A stretch of DNA of 19,280 bases from an uncultured Pedobacter sp. (GTDB lineage Bacteria > Bacteroidota > Bacteroidia > Sphingobacteriales > Sphingobacteriaceae). Shown one piece after another: positions 1-8,300 of the stretch (position 1 is the stretch's first letter; each line of letters starts with the position of its first letter). The translations under genes and the position numbers were made by a program. The stretch covers positions 1-19,280 of the forward strand of contig CAMLDJ010000082.1 in the NCBI GenBank assembly GCA_946478755.1, read 5' to 3'. Under the pieces are notes generated by a model that was not told the origin of the DNA, searched no databases, and saw only the letters and a program-made list of their open reading frames with translations.

Positions 1-2
1 CA

Positions 3-56
3 CCTAAAATTGGTGCAGACAATGAAAAGATTAACAAGGAATTTGATTTAATATAA
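3..56 (+). CDS. C-terminal end of an upstream family III CoA-transferase (partial)
   Basis: Reading from base 3, an open frame encodes PKIGADNEKINKEFDLI and stops at TAA 54-56. It aligns with the tail of the complete CoA-transferase that follows, where the corresponding stretch is SPKLGQDNEAIINQF. The shared P-K-(I/L)-G-x-D-N-E core is the characteristic end of CaiB/BaiF proteins, in which the last helix follows the G-x-x-N/D-E motif. The gene is clipped by the window edge, so nothing can be said about its catalytic Asp. The inference is that two paralogous CoA-transferases lie in tandem, which in this family often means a hetero-oligomer. The other two frames stop or give no recognisable sequence here. 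Only 17 codons support the call. Confidence 0.6.
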   Translation, partial: PKIGADNEKINKEFDLI

Positions 57-59
57 GAG

Positions 60-104
60 ATGAACCCGACATCGTCGGCTCCATCCAAGAGAAAAAGAAA
101 ATGA
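60..104 (+). other. Possible 14-codon leader ORF overlapping the next start codon
   Basis: ATG at 60 opens four bases after the upstream stop and reads MNPTSSAPSKRKRK, ending at TGA 102-104. That stop overlaps the ATG of the CoA-transferase at 101 (ATGA). This is the geometry of translational coupling, but an ORF this short can arise by chance. There is no homologue I recognise. The basic Lys/Arg tail follows from the A-rich leader in front of the gene. Confidence 0.15.
66..78 (+). other. Small hairpin in the intergenic leader
   Basis: CCGAC at 66-70 and GTCGG at 74-78 form a perfect 5-bp stem with a 3-nt loop, between the clipped CoA-transferase and the complete one. No T-run follows, so it is not an intrinsic terminator. 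It could be an mRNA processing or stability element, or chance. Confidence 0.2.
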
Positions 105-1273
105 ATAAACGGATGAAACCCCTGGAAGATTATTTAGTGGTAGATTTTAGCCAGTTTTTGTCGGGTCCTTCTGCAAGTTTGCGGCTGGCTGACATGGGGG
201 CGAGGGTGATAAAAATCGAGCGGTCGGGCATAGGTGACATTTGCCGCACCTTATATACGTCCAACGTGATCATGAATGGAGAATCTTCGGTATTTCATGC
301 GATAAACAGAAATAAAGAGAGCTTCGAAGTAGACCTGAAGGAGGAAAATGATTGTAAAATGGTGCGTGAGCTGCTGGAAAAAGCGGATGTCATGATTCAT
401 AACTTTCGTCCGGGCGTAATGGAAAGGCTGGGCTTTGATTACCAGTCGGTGCAGCAGCTAAACCCAAATATTATTTATGCCGAACTATCCGGTTATGGTA
501 ATGAAGGAGATGGTAAGGGAAAACCCGGACAGGACCTGCTGCTGCAGTCGGTAACCGGTTTAACCTGGTTAAGCGGCAATGCGGGAGGGCCAGTAGCCAT
601 GGGTCTGTCTATTGTGGACATGCTCGCAGGTGCACATCTGGCACAAGGTATCCTGGCCTGTCTGTTCCGTAGAGTAACGAGCGGCGAAGGTGCACTGGTA
701 CAGGTGAGCATGATTGAATCTGCCTATGATTTTCAGTTTGAAACCATCAGTACTTTTATGAATGATGGTGGAGAACTTCCTGAACGCACAGAGAAAAACA
801 ATGCCAACGCTTATCTGGGCGCACCTTACGGTATTTATAAAACGAGCAATGGCTTTATTGCGCTGGCCATGGGATCTATACCTGTACTGGCAAGTCTATT
901 GGAATGCAGCGCATTGGATCGGTTTACCGATCCGGCAGAGGCATTTGACAAGCGGGATGAAATAAAGGCCATTCTTGCCGGACATCTGGAAACCGGAAGT
1001 ACGGAACGCTGGCTTGCGATATTGGAGCCGGCCGACATTTGGTGTTCAGATGTATTGAACTGGAAAGAACTGATGAACCATGAAGGCTTCAAAGCGTTAA
1101 ATATGATCCAGCAAGTAGAAATGAGCGATGGATACCGGTATCGGACCACCCGGTGTCCGATAAGGATGGATGGTGAATTACTGGTTTCTTCCAAAGGTTC
1201 CCCTAAATTGGGCCAGGATAATGAAGCAATCATTAACCAGTTTGTAACCCTAAAAACAAGTGTTCATGATTGA
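101..1273 (+). CDS. CaiB/BaiF family III CoA-transferase
   Basis: A 390-residue cytoplasmic protein of the family III (formyl-CoA transferase type) CoA-transferases, which move CoA between carboxylic acids through an aspartyl-CoA mixed anhydride. The N-terminus has the family pattern D-F-S-Q-F-L-S-G-P near residue 15, followed by L-A-D-M-G-A-R-V-I-K-I-E (29-40), the CoA-binding Rossmann strand. The segment V-M-I-H-N-F-R-P-G-V near 97-106 is the conserved N-x-x-P-G motif. Asp145, in P-G-Q-D, aligns with the catalytic Asp of Frc. The length is normal for the family. The start is ATG 101 after an A-rich leader, and the TGA overlaps the next gene by 8 nt. A second CoA-transferase ends just upstream, so a heteromeric pair is likely (inference). 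The acid it activates is unknown; the neighbours are a MaoC hydratase and sugar enzymes rather than fatty-acid genes. Confidence 0.9.
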   Translation: MNKRMKPLEDYLVVDFSQFLSGPSASLRLADMGARVIKIERSGIGDICRTLYTSNVIMNGESSVFHAINRNKESFEVDLKEENDCKMVRELLEKADVMIHNFRPGVMERLGFDYQSVQQLNPNIIYAELSGYGNEGDGKGKPGQDLLLQSVTGLTWLSGNAGGPVAMGLSIVDMLAGAHLAQGILACLFRRVTSGEGALVQVSMIESAYDFQFETISTFMNDGGELPERTEKNNANAYLGAPYGIYKTSNGFIALAMGSIPVLASLLECSALDRFTDPAEAFDKRDEIKAILAGHLETGSTERWLAILEPADIWCSDVLNWKELMNHEGFKALNMIQQVEMSDGYRYRTTRCPIRMDGELLVSSKGSPKLGQDNEAIINQFVTLKTSVHD

Positions 1274-2501
1274 AAATGAAGTATTCAGAATAGCCGTCCG
1301 TAAGTTTGGACCCTTTGAATCTGCCATGCAGAAGATATGGGACCAGTATTGCCGGTATTCGGGTTGCGGCTTAAAGGCGGAATTGGTTCCGCTGGATCTG
1401 CATGAACTTCATGAAACTACATTGCTGAACAAAGGATTGAAAAATGGCGACTGGGATGTGGCGCACATCAATACCGATTGGTTGTACGAAGGTTATACCG
1501 ATGGGGCTTTCGAGAATCTGAAGCCTTTTATAGATAACGATCCGCCTTCGGGCTTTCCCCATGGATGGAGCCAATCATTACTGGCCTCACAGCAATTTGA
1601 CGAAGAGGTGGTCGGTTTGCCATTCCACGATGGGCCTGAATGCCTGATCTATCGAAAGGACCTCTTTGAAAATCCCCAGGAACAAGAACACTATCTGTCT
1701 CAATATGGAAAAGCGCTTGCGGTTCCGGAAACATGGGAGGACTTTAAGCAGATTGCGCATTTTTTTAACCGCCCTGAGCAGAATCTGTTCGGAAGTGTAT
1801 TTGCCTGCTATCCTGATGGGCACAACACGGTATTTGATTTTTGTTTGCAGCTATGGAGCAGGGGCGGAACACTGGTAGATGAAAATGGCAGAGTTCAGGT
1901 CAACACAGCACAGGCGATTGAAGGACTGGAGTTTTATAGGGAAATGCTGAAGGATAAAAATGCGGTACACCCTGGCTCCGTCGATTTTGATTCTGTGCAG
2001 GCCGGTGCGGCTTTCGCCCGGGGAGAAGCAGCGATGATGATCAACTGGTTTGGCTTTGCATCCGTTTGTGAGGTCGATCCGGCCTCGGCGGTAAAGGGAA
2101 AGGTGGAAGTAGCCTTGCTGCCAGCGGCGTCGGACAGCAGATCTGCTTCCTTAAATGTATACTGGTTATATACGCTGGGTGCCGGAAGCCGGCATAAAGC
2201 AATCGCTTATGATTTTATGCGTTTTGCCGTTAATGAGGCAAATGATAAGCTACTCACCCTGGAAGGGGGGATTGGCTGTCGGATTTCGACCTGGAAGGAT
2301 ACAGAAGTGAACAAGATTGTGCCTTATTATCACAAACTGGAGCAGCTGCATAAGTGTGCGAGAACACTGCCACAAAAAAGCAACTGGACCATAATTGCGT
2401 CATTGATCGACGAAATGGTCCTGAGCGCTCTGAACTCAGGGCAACCTGTCGCTGAAATTGTAAAGCAGGCTCAGGATAAAATTAATTTAACAGATAAATA
2501 G
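1266..2501 (+). CDS. Family 1 extracellular solute-binding-protein homologue lacking a signal peptide
   Basis: About 411 residues with the features of ABC sugar-binding proteins (SBP family 1): an N-terminal strand F-R-I-A-V-R-K-F-G, then G-D-W-D-V-A-H-I-N-T-D-W-L (61-73), V-G-L-P-F-H-D-G-P-E-C-L-I-Y-R-K-D-L-F near 116-134, P-E-T-W-E-D-F-K (154-161), F-A-R-G-E-A-A-M-M-I-N near 250, and a C-terminal helical lobe. The fold begins about five residues after the start. I chose ATG 1266 (ATGATTGA, 8-nt overlap with the previous stop). GTG 1260 is also possible, but an in-frame TAA at 1251-1253 rules out any longer N-terminus, so there is no signal peptide or lipobox. No ABC permease or ATPase gene is in the window. 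It may be a cytoplasmic ligand-binding or catalytic derivative of an SBP. Its function is not recognised. Confidence 0.85.
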   Translation: MIENEVFRIAVRKFGPFESAMQKIWDQYCRYSGCGLKAELVPLDLHELHETTLLNKGLKNGDWDVAHINTDWLYEGYTDGAFENLKPFIDNDPPSGFPHGWSQSLLASQQFDEEVVGLPFHDGPECLIYRKDLFENPQEQEHYLSQYGKALAVPETWEDFKQIAHFFNRPEQNLFGSVFACYPDGHNTVFDFCLQLWSRGGTLVDENGRVQVNTAQAIEGLEFYREMLKDKNAVHPGSVDFDSVQAGAAFARGEAAMMINWFGFASVCEVDPASAVKGKVEVALLPAASDSRSASLNVYWLYTLGAGSRHKAIAYDFMRFAVNEANDKLLTLEGGIGCRISTWKDTEVNKIVPYYHKLEQLHKCARTLPQKSNWTIIASLIDEMVLSALNSGQPVAEIVKQAQDKINLTDK

Positions 2502-2506
2502 ACCTT

Positions 2507-3586
2507 ATGGAAATTATATATCAACCTCAGCTACCTGAAACCACACAACCCATTATCATCATTGGGGCGGGTGGTATTGTGGCTGATGCACATCTTCCGG
2601 CCTATCAGAAAGCAGGTTTTACCGTTCATGGAATTGTAAACCGTACCCGGGCAAAAGCAGAAAAGCTCGCGAAGGATTTTCATATTCCAAATGTTTATGA
2701 ATCTGTAGCGGAAGCAGTGGCTAAGGCACCGGAAAATACAGTTTATGATCTGACCATTATGCCGGAACAATACCTGGAAGTATTGGCGCAATTGCCAGAT
2801 GGTGCAGCCGTATTGATCCAGAAACCTATGGGCGATGACTTTGCCCAGGCCAGCGAGATCCTGGAGTTGTGCAGGAAGAAAAAACTGGTAGCCGCGATCA
2901 ACTTTCAGCTTCGGTTTGCACCATTCGTAAGTGCCGCAAGATACATGATCGACCAGGGAATGATCGGTGAACTGTATGATATGGAAGTACGGGTGACGAT
3001 CAAAACACCATGGGAGATCTTTCCACATGTGATGGTGCATCCGAGATTGGAAATCCTATACCATAGTATCCATTATGTGGATATGCTCCGTTCCTTTTTA
3101 GGAGATCCGGAAAGCGTGATGGCAAAAACTTTAAGACATCCGGCTAAGAGCCTTTCATCCTCACGTTCAACGATTCTGCTGGACTATGGGAATACCTTGC
3201 ATGCCGTGATCAATACCAATCATGACCATGATTTTGGTGCGCACAATCAGGAGTGTTTTATCAAATGGGAAGGGACAAAAGGGGCTATTAAAGCTAATGT
3301 AGGCTTATTGATGGATTATCCGCATGGAGTACCTGATGTATTTGAATATTGCCTGCTAACCGAAGGAAAGGCTCCGGAGTGGAAGCAATTAGCATTGGAA
3401 GGGTCTTGGTTTCCGGAAGCATTTATTGGGACAATGGCTAACCTGATGCGTTATAAAGAAGGTTCGTCTGAGGTATTGTATACCAGTGTGGAAGACGTGA
3501 TTAAAACAATGGCTGTGGTGGAGAGTGCCTACCTGTCCAGCGAAAGGGGCGGGGTTAAAGTAAGTGAACAATTGAAAAGCAATTAG
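2507..3586 (+). CDS. Gfo/Idh/MocA family NAD(P)-dependent oxidoreductase
   Basis: A 359-residue cytoplasmic dehydrogenase of the glucose-fructose oxidoreductase/inositol dehydrogenase family. The Rossmann motif [14 protein letters not shown] (about 16-29) is followed by V-N-R-T near 44-47 in the cofactor-selecting position. The usual E-K-P motif is Q-K-P here (Lys106), and the later helix [11 protein letters not shown] (185-195) supplies His189 and Asp192, the usual catalytic region. The start is ATG 2507, five bases after the SBP-like gene, so co-translation is likely. Proteins of this family oxidise or reduce sugars, inositols and sugar acids. ApsD, the D-apiose dehydrogenase of the apiose pathway, also belongs to it, but sequence alone does not show that this is ApsD. 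It is grouped with the CoA-transferase, SBP-like and MaoC genes. Confidence 0.88.
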   Translation: MEIIYQPQLPETTQPIIIIGAGGIVADAHLPAYQKAGFTVHGIVNRTRAKAEKLAKDFHIPNVYESVAEAVAKAPENTVYDLTIMPEQYLEVLAQLPDGAAVLIQKPMGDDFAQASEILELCRKKKLVAAINFQLRFAPFVSAARYMIDQGMIGELYDMEVRVTIKTPWEIFPHVMVHPRLEILYHSIHYVDMLRSFLGDPESVMAKTLRHPAKSLSSSRSTILLDYGNTLHAVINTNHDHDFGAHNQECFIKWEGTKGAIKANVGLLMDYPHGVPDVFEYCLLTEGKAPEWKQLALEGSWFPEAFIGTMANLMRYKEGSSEVLYTSVEDVIKTMAVVESAYLSSERGGVKVSEQLKSN

Positions 3587-3602
3587 AAAGTATCATCAGT
3601 AT

Positions 3603-4043
3603 ATGTATTTTAAATCGACATTTTTTGAAGACTACCTGTTGGAAGATAAACGGGTAACATTGGGAAGGACCATAACGGAAACAGACTTTGTGGTTCATGC
3701 CGGACACACGGGTGATTTTTTTCCGCACCATATGGATGAGGAGTGGTGTAAAACACAACCTTTTAAACATAGAATAGCCCATGGTACCATGGTGTTCAGC
3801 ATCGGGATTGGCCTTACCGCATCAGAAATTAATCCGGAAGCTTTTTCTAAAGGTTACGACCGGCTGCGCTTTGTAAAACCGGTATACATCGGCGATACCA
3901 TTCATTCGGAGATCACGATTTCCGAAAAAGCGGAAGCCAAGAAACCGGAATACGGAACGGTAACTGAGCACGTGGAGATGAAGAACCAACATGGTGAGGT
4001 GGTATTGGTGTGTGACCATCTGCTACTGGTAAAAAAGAAGTAA
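3603..4043 (+). CDS. MaoC-type (R)-hydratase / acyl-CoA dehydratase
   Basis: A 146-residue single hot-dog-fold protein of the MaoC/R-specific enoyl-CoA hydratase family. The hydratase signature is present as G-D-F-F-P-H-H-M-D (37-45), with the catalytic pair Asp38 and His43, followed by H-R-I-A-H-G-T-M (56-63). The C-terminal [12 protein letters not shown] segment is the family's substrate-tunnel strand. The usual Asn before Pro41 is replaced by Phe40, a small deviation from the D-x-N-P-x-H consensus. The predicted reaction is reversible addition or removal of water on an acyl-CoA thioester in the cytoplasm. It follows the Gfo/Idh gene by 16 bp and ends the CoA-related block. With the CoA-transferases it implies CoA activation and then dehydration of a hydroxy acid (inference). 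The substrate is unknown. Confidence 0.88.
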   Translation: MYFKSTFFEDYLLEDKRVTLGRTITETDFVVHAGHTGDFFPHHMDEEWCKTQPFKHRIAHGTMVFSIGIGLTASEINPEAFSKGYDRLRFVKPVYIGDTIHSEITISEKAEAKKPEYGTVTEHVEMKNQHGEVVLVCDHLLLVKKK

Positions 4044-4087
4044 GACATTGCATTTAACAAAGGCGGTAAAAAATAATATAACCCATT

Positions 4088-5380
4088 ATGAACCATACAA
4101 CAGAGGCTGAGATAATTGTCAGCGCAGAGCCGGCGGCAGGTAAAAAATATTTGATGCCATTTATCCTGGTGGTAAGTTTATTCTTCCTTTGGGGAATGGC
4201 ACACAACCTGGATTCTATACTGATCCCTCATTTAAAAAAGGCTTGTGATCTAAACAACAGGCAATCAACTTTAATTGATACTTCGGTGTTCCTGGCGTAT
4301 TTTTTAATGGCGATTCCAGCAGGTATGATCCTTAAAAAATGGGGGTACAAAGCAAGTATGATCACCGGCTTGCTGGTATTCGCGACCGGAGCATTTTTAT
4401 TTGTGCCTGCAGCGAATCAATTGTCTTACGTTACCTTTCTGATCGCCTTGTTTATTATTGGCTGTGGTTTAACCATTTTAGAAACCTCCGCAAACCCTTA
4501 TGCAGCCGTCTTAGGTGATCCCAAAAAAGCTACGAGCAGGTTAAACCTTGCTGCCTCATTTAACGGGCTGGCCGCAATGGTTGCACCATTTATCGGTTCA
4601 ATATTTATCCTGTCGGGAAAATCGCATACGAAGGAAGAGCTTGCAGCCATGACAGATACAGCCCGGTCCAGCTACTTTATGGAAGAAGCTGCATCGGTAA
4701 AGATGCCATATATCATTTTGGGTATTGTGCTGGTAGTGATTGCCATTATCTTTTACTTTGTAAATCTTCCGGAAATAAAAACGAAAAGCAAAGATGGGGT
4801 TGCTAAAGGCAGTTTCTTCGGCGCGTTACGTCATAAACATTTAAGATGGGCGGTAATCGCACAGTTCTTTTATGTTGGTGCACAGGTTTGCGTAACCAGT
4901 TTCTTTATCAGAATGGCCCAGCAGGGCGCTGGTTTCGATGAGAAAACTGCTGCTTATTATCTGGCAATTTATGGTCTGCTCTTTACTGTGGGCCGTTTCG
5001 CGGGAACAGCCTTGCTGCAGTTGATCTCTTCACATAAATTACTTTCTGTATACGCAGTTGTCGCTGTGTTGCTGAGTCTGATTGCCATTTTTGGAAATGG
5101 AGCTTATGTGGTTTATGCGCTTGGTGCTATTGGCTTTTTTATGTCGATCATGTTCCCAACCATATTCGCGCTCGGAATAGATGGTATCGGCGATGATACC
5201 AAGCCTGGCTCTTCCTGGTTGATTATGTCTATTGTAGGCGGTGCTATCCTGCCTTACGGTATGGGAACATTAATTGATTTCAATGGGGATAACATCCAGA
5301 TTGGTTATAGTATACCCTTGGTTTGCTTTCTGATCATCTTATATTTTGGAATGAGGGGTTATAAAATTGCGCATAAGTAG
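4088..5380 (+). CDS. FucP-like sugar:H+ symporter (MFS)
   Basis: A 430-residue inner-membrane protein of the fucose/galactose/glucose permease branch of the major facilitator superfamily, with about 12 hydrophobic helices. The signature L-F-F-L-W-G-M-A-H-N-L-D-S-I-L-I-P-H (31-48) contains Asp42, and L-T-I-L-E-T-S-A-N-P-Y (128-138) contains Glu132. These correspond to the two acidic residues (Asp46 and Glu135) needed for proton coupling in E. coli FucP. It is preceded by the largest gap in the operon, 44 bp, in which I see no clear Bacteroidota promoter, and is followed 13 bp later by the GH106 gene. It probably imports a monosaccharide released by the secreted glycosidases, such as rhamnose, arabinose, fucose or apiose. 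The substrate cannot be chosen from sequence, so no symbol is given. Confidence 0.92.
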   Translation: MNHTTEAEIIVSAEPAAGKKYLMPFILVVSLFFLWGMAHNLDSILIPHLKKACDLNNRQSTLIDTSVFLAYFLMAIPAGMILKKWGYKASMITGLLVFATGAFLFVPAANQLSYVTFLIALFIIGCGLTILETSANPYAAVLGDPKKATSRLNLAASFNGLAAMVAPFIGSIFILSGKSHTKEELAAMTDTARSSYFMEEAASVKMPYIILGIVLVVIAIIFYFVNLPEIKTKSKDGVAKGSFFGALRHKHLRWAVIAQFFYVGAQVCVTSFFIRMAQQGAGFDEKTAAYYLAIYGLLFTVGRFAGTALLQLISSHKLLSVYAVVAVLLSLIAIFGNGAYVVYALGAIGFFMSIMFPTIFALGIDGIGDDTKPGSSWLIMSIVGGAILPYGMGTLIDFNGDNIQIGYSIPLVCFLIILYFGMRGYKIAHK

Positions 5381-5393
5381 ATAAATATTCAAT

Positions 5394-8300
5394 ATGAATT
5401 TTAGAGGAAAAGAGATTTTATTGGTTTTTATCATCTGCTTCACAACGGCATTGCTGCCAGTCTGTGCGCAGCAAAGGGAAACCGCAAAGCCCTGGGTGCT
5501 CTGGTACTGGATAAAAGCGGGAGTTTCCAAAGCAGGCATTACTGCCGACCTGGAGGCTATGAAAACTGCCGGTATAGGAGGTGCTTATTTAGTGTCGGTT
5601 AAAGGCGCAACCACCCCCCCTTTATTTGATCCACCTGCAGAGCAGCTCAGTCCGCAATGGTGGGATATGGTCAAGTTTGCCATGGAGGAAGCTAAACGCC
5701 TGAACTTGCAGCTTGGCATGCACGTGAGCGATGGTTTTGCCCTGGCTGGTGGTCCATGGATCACACCTGAACTTTCCATGCAAAAAGTGGTGTCCAGCCA
5801 GCTCAACATCAAAGGCGGAAGCCAGGCGAAATTGAAACTGGTCCAACCAGAAACGATCGAAGATTATTACAAAGATATAGCGGTATATGCTTATCCCTCA
5901 CTTGAAGGGACAGGCTTGTCTACCCGTACCCTAATTCCGAAAATAAGCACCAGTACGGGTGCCGATGCGAGTGGATTGGTTAAGGAAGGGAATAAGAAAA
6001 GCTTTGGCAGTAATGAGCCCTGCTGGATTCAGTACGAATTTGCACAGCCTTTTACCACGAGGACCGTCACGGTAAGAACCAACGGCAACAATTACCAGGC
6101 CGAACGATTGGAAGTTCAGGTCAGCAATGATGGAAAGGTGTTCCGTTCCCTTGGTCGCCTGGATCCGCCCCGTCACGGATGGCAGGATACGGATGCTGAT
6201 GTGACCCATAGCATCGCGGCGGTTACTGCAAAATATTACCGTTTTGTTTATGATAAGAAAGGATCGGAACCCGGTGCGGAAGATCTGGATGCGGCTAAAT
6301 GGAAGCCTTCTTTAAAGCTGGTTAACCTGGAACTTTCTGCAGAACCGAGAATCAGTCAGTTTGAAGGAAAAGCAGGAGCCGTATGGCGGATTAGTAAGCG
6401 TAGCAATGCCAATATCATCCCTGATCAGCTCTGCGTGCCTTTAAATCAAATTATTGATCTGACCGCAAAGCTGAAGGCTGATGGCAGTTTAAATTGGAAG
6501 GTGCCTAAAGGGAACTGGACCATTTTAAGAATCGGACATACTTCTACCGGTCATAAAAATGCCACCGGTGGGGGCGGTATAGGTTTGGAAAGCGATAAGT
6601 TTAATCCTGTTGCGGTTAAATTGCAGTTCGACAGCTGGTTCGGGGAGGCTTTAAAGCGTGGCGGACCGGAAATAGCCTCAGAAGTGATGCGTGTCTTTTA
6701 TATCGACAGCTGGGAGTGTGGCAGCCAGAACTGGTCGCCTTTATTCGCTTCCGAATTTAAAAAACGCAGAGGTTACGACATGATGCCTTATCTGCCGGTT
6801 ATGACAGGGATACCTGTACAAAACGCTGCGGTTTCTGAAGGTTTTCTGTATGATCTGCGCCAAACGATTTCAGAACTGGTGGTAGATCAGTTTTATAAAA
6901 CACTGGCCAGGCTGGCTAAGGAAAAAGGAATGCTGTTCACTGCAGAAAGCGTAGCGCCAACCATGGTAAGCGATGGCATCATGCATTACAAGACTGTGGA
7001 TTTGCCTATGGGTGAATTTTGGCTGAACAGCCCAACCCATGACAAACCTAACGACATGCTGGATGCCATTTCCGGTGCTCACATCTACGGGAAGAATATC
7101 GTGCAGGCTGAGGCATTTACAACCGTGCGCATGGACTGGAGCGAACACCCTGGGAATATGAAAACGCTGCAAGACAGAAACTACGCCCTGGGTATCAATA
7201 AATTAATATACCATGTATTTGCTCATAATCCATGGATGGACAGGAAGCCGGGGATGACACTGGATGGGGTAGGCCTCTATTTTCAGCGCGATCAGACCTG
7301 GTGGAAACCTGGTAAGGCCTGGGTAGCTTATGCAGAACGCGCACAAGCGCTCCTGCAACAGGGAAATCCGGTGGCAGATATAGCCGTCTTCACTGGTGAT
7401 GAGATTCCACGAAGGTCAGTACTTCCTGATCGACTGGTGAATGTTTTACCGGGGATCTTTGGAAAAGAAGTGGTGGAAGCGGAACGCATCCGCTTGCTGA
7501 ATGCCGGCGAGCCCTTAAGACAAAAACCTGCAGGGGTAAGCCATTCAGCAAATATGGCAGATCCTGAAAACTGGGTTAACCCGCTTCGTGGATATGCCTA
7601 TGATTCTTTTAATCCTGATGTATTGGCTACTGCAAAAGTAGTGAATAAAAGGGTGGTGTTCCCGGGTGGCGCCAGTTATGCACTGTTGGTTATTCCCGGC
7701 AAAACAGTGATGAACCCGAATTATCAGTATATGAATTTCGAAACGCTGAAACAATTGCTGGCACTTGTAAAAGCTGGTGCCACAGTGTTGTTGAACGAAA
7801 AACCGCTTTACCAGGCTGGCTTACAACAAGTGCCGGAAGCTGAATTTCAAAAAACGGTAGCCGAATTGTGGAAGCCGGGAAAGAATGGAAACGGCCTGGT
7901 GATCATGGGACCTTATCAGGAGGAAACATTTGAGCCGCTTGGAATCGACCGCGATTTTTTTGTTGCAGAAGCCGGTTCAGCTAAGTATGCTAAATATATC
8001 GGCTATACCCATCGTAAAACTGCTCAGAAAGACATTTATTTTATAACGAATCAGCTGGCGCAGAAGCGTTCACTGACCTGTTCATTCCGCGTATCGGATT
8101 TAAAAACGGCGCCCGAGTTTTACAATGCGGTCACGGGTGAAACCTGGAAAGCCAAAACCTGGTCTGTGGTCAACGGAACCTTGCAGCTACCGCTTATGCT
8201 GGAAGCAAATGCGTCGGTATTTGTTATTTTTAACCCAGAAGGCGAACCTGCACAACCGCTTGCCGGAAAATCCAACTGGCAGGATTTTAAAACCTTGCAA

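Noticed and set aside
66..78. Intrinsic terminator between the CoA-transferase genes
   Set aside because: The stem is only 5 bp and no T-run follows.
2531..3040. 169-codon minus-strand open frame opposite the Gfo/Idh gene
   Set aside because: Its His/Cys/Phe-rich sequence has no recognisable domain, and the plus strand has a clear Rossmann fold over the same bases.
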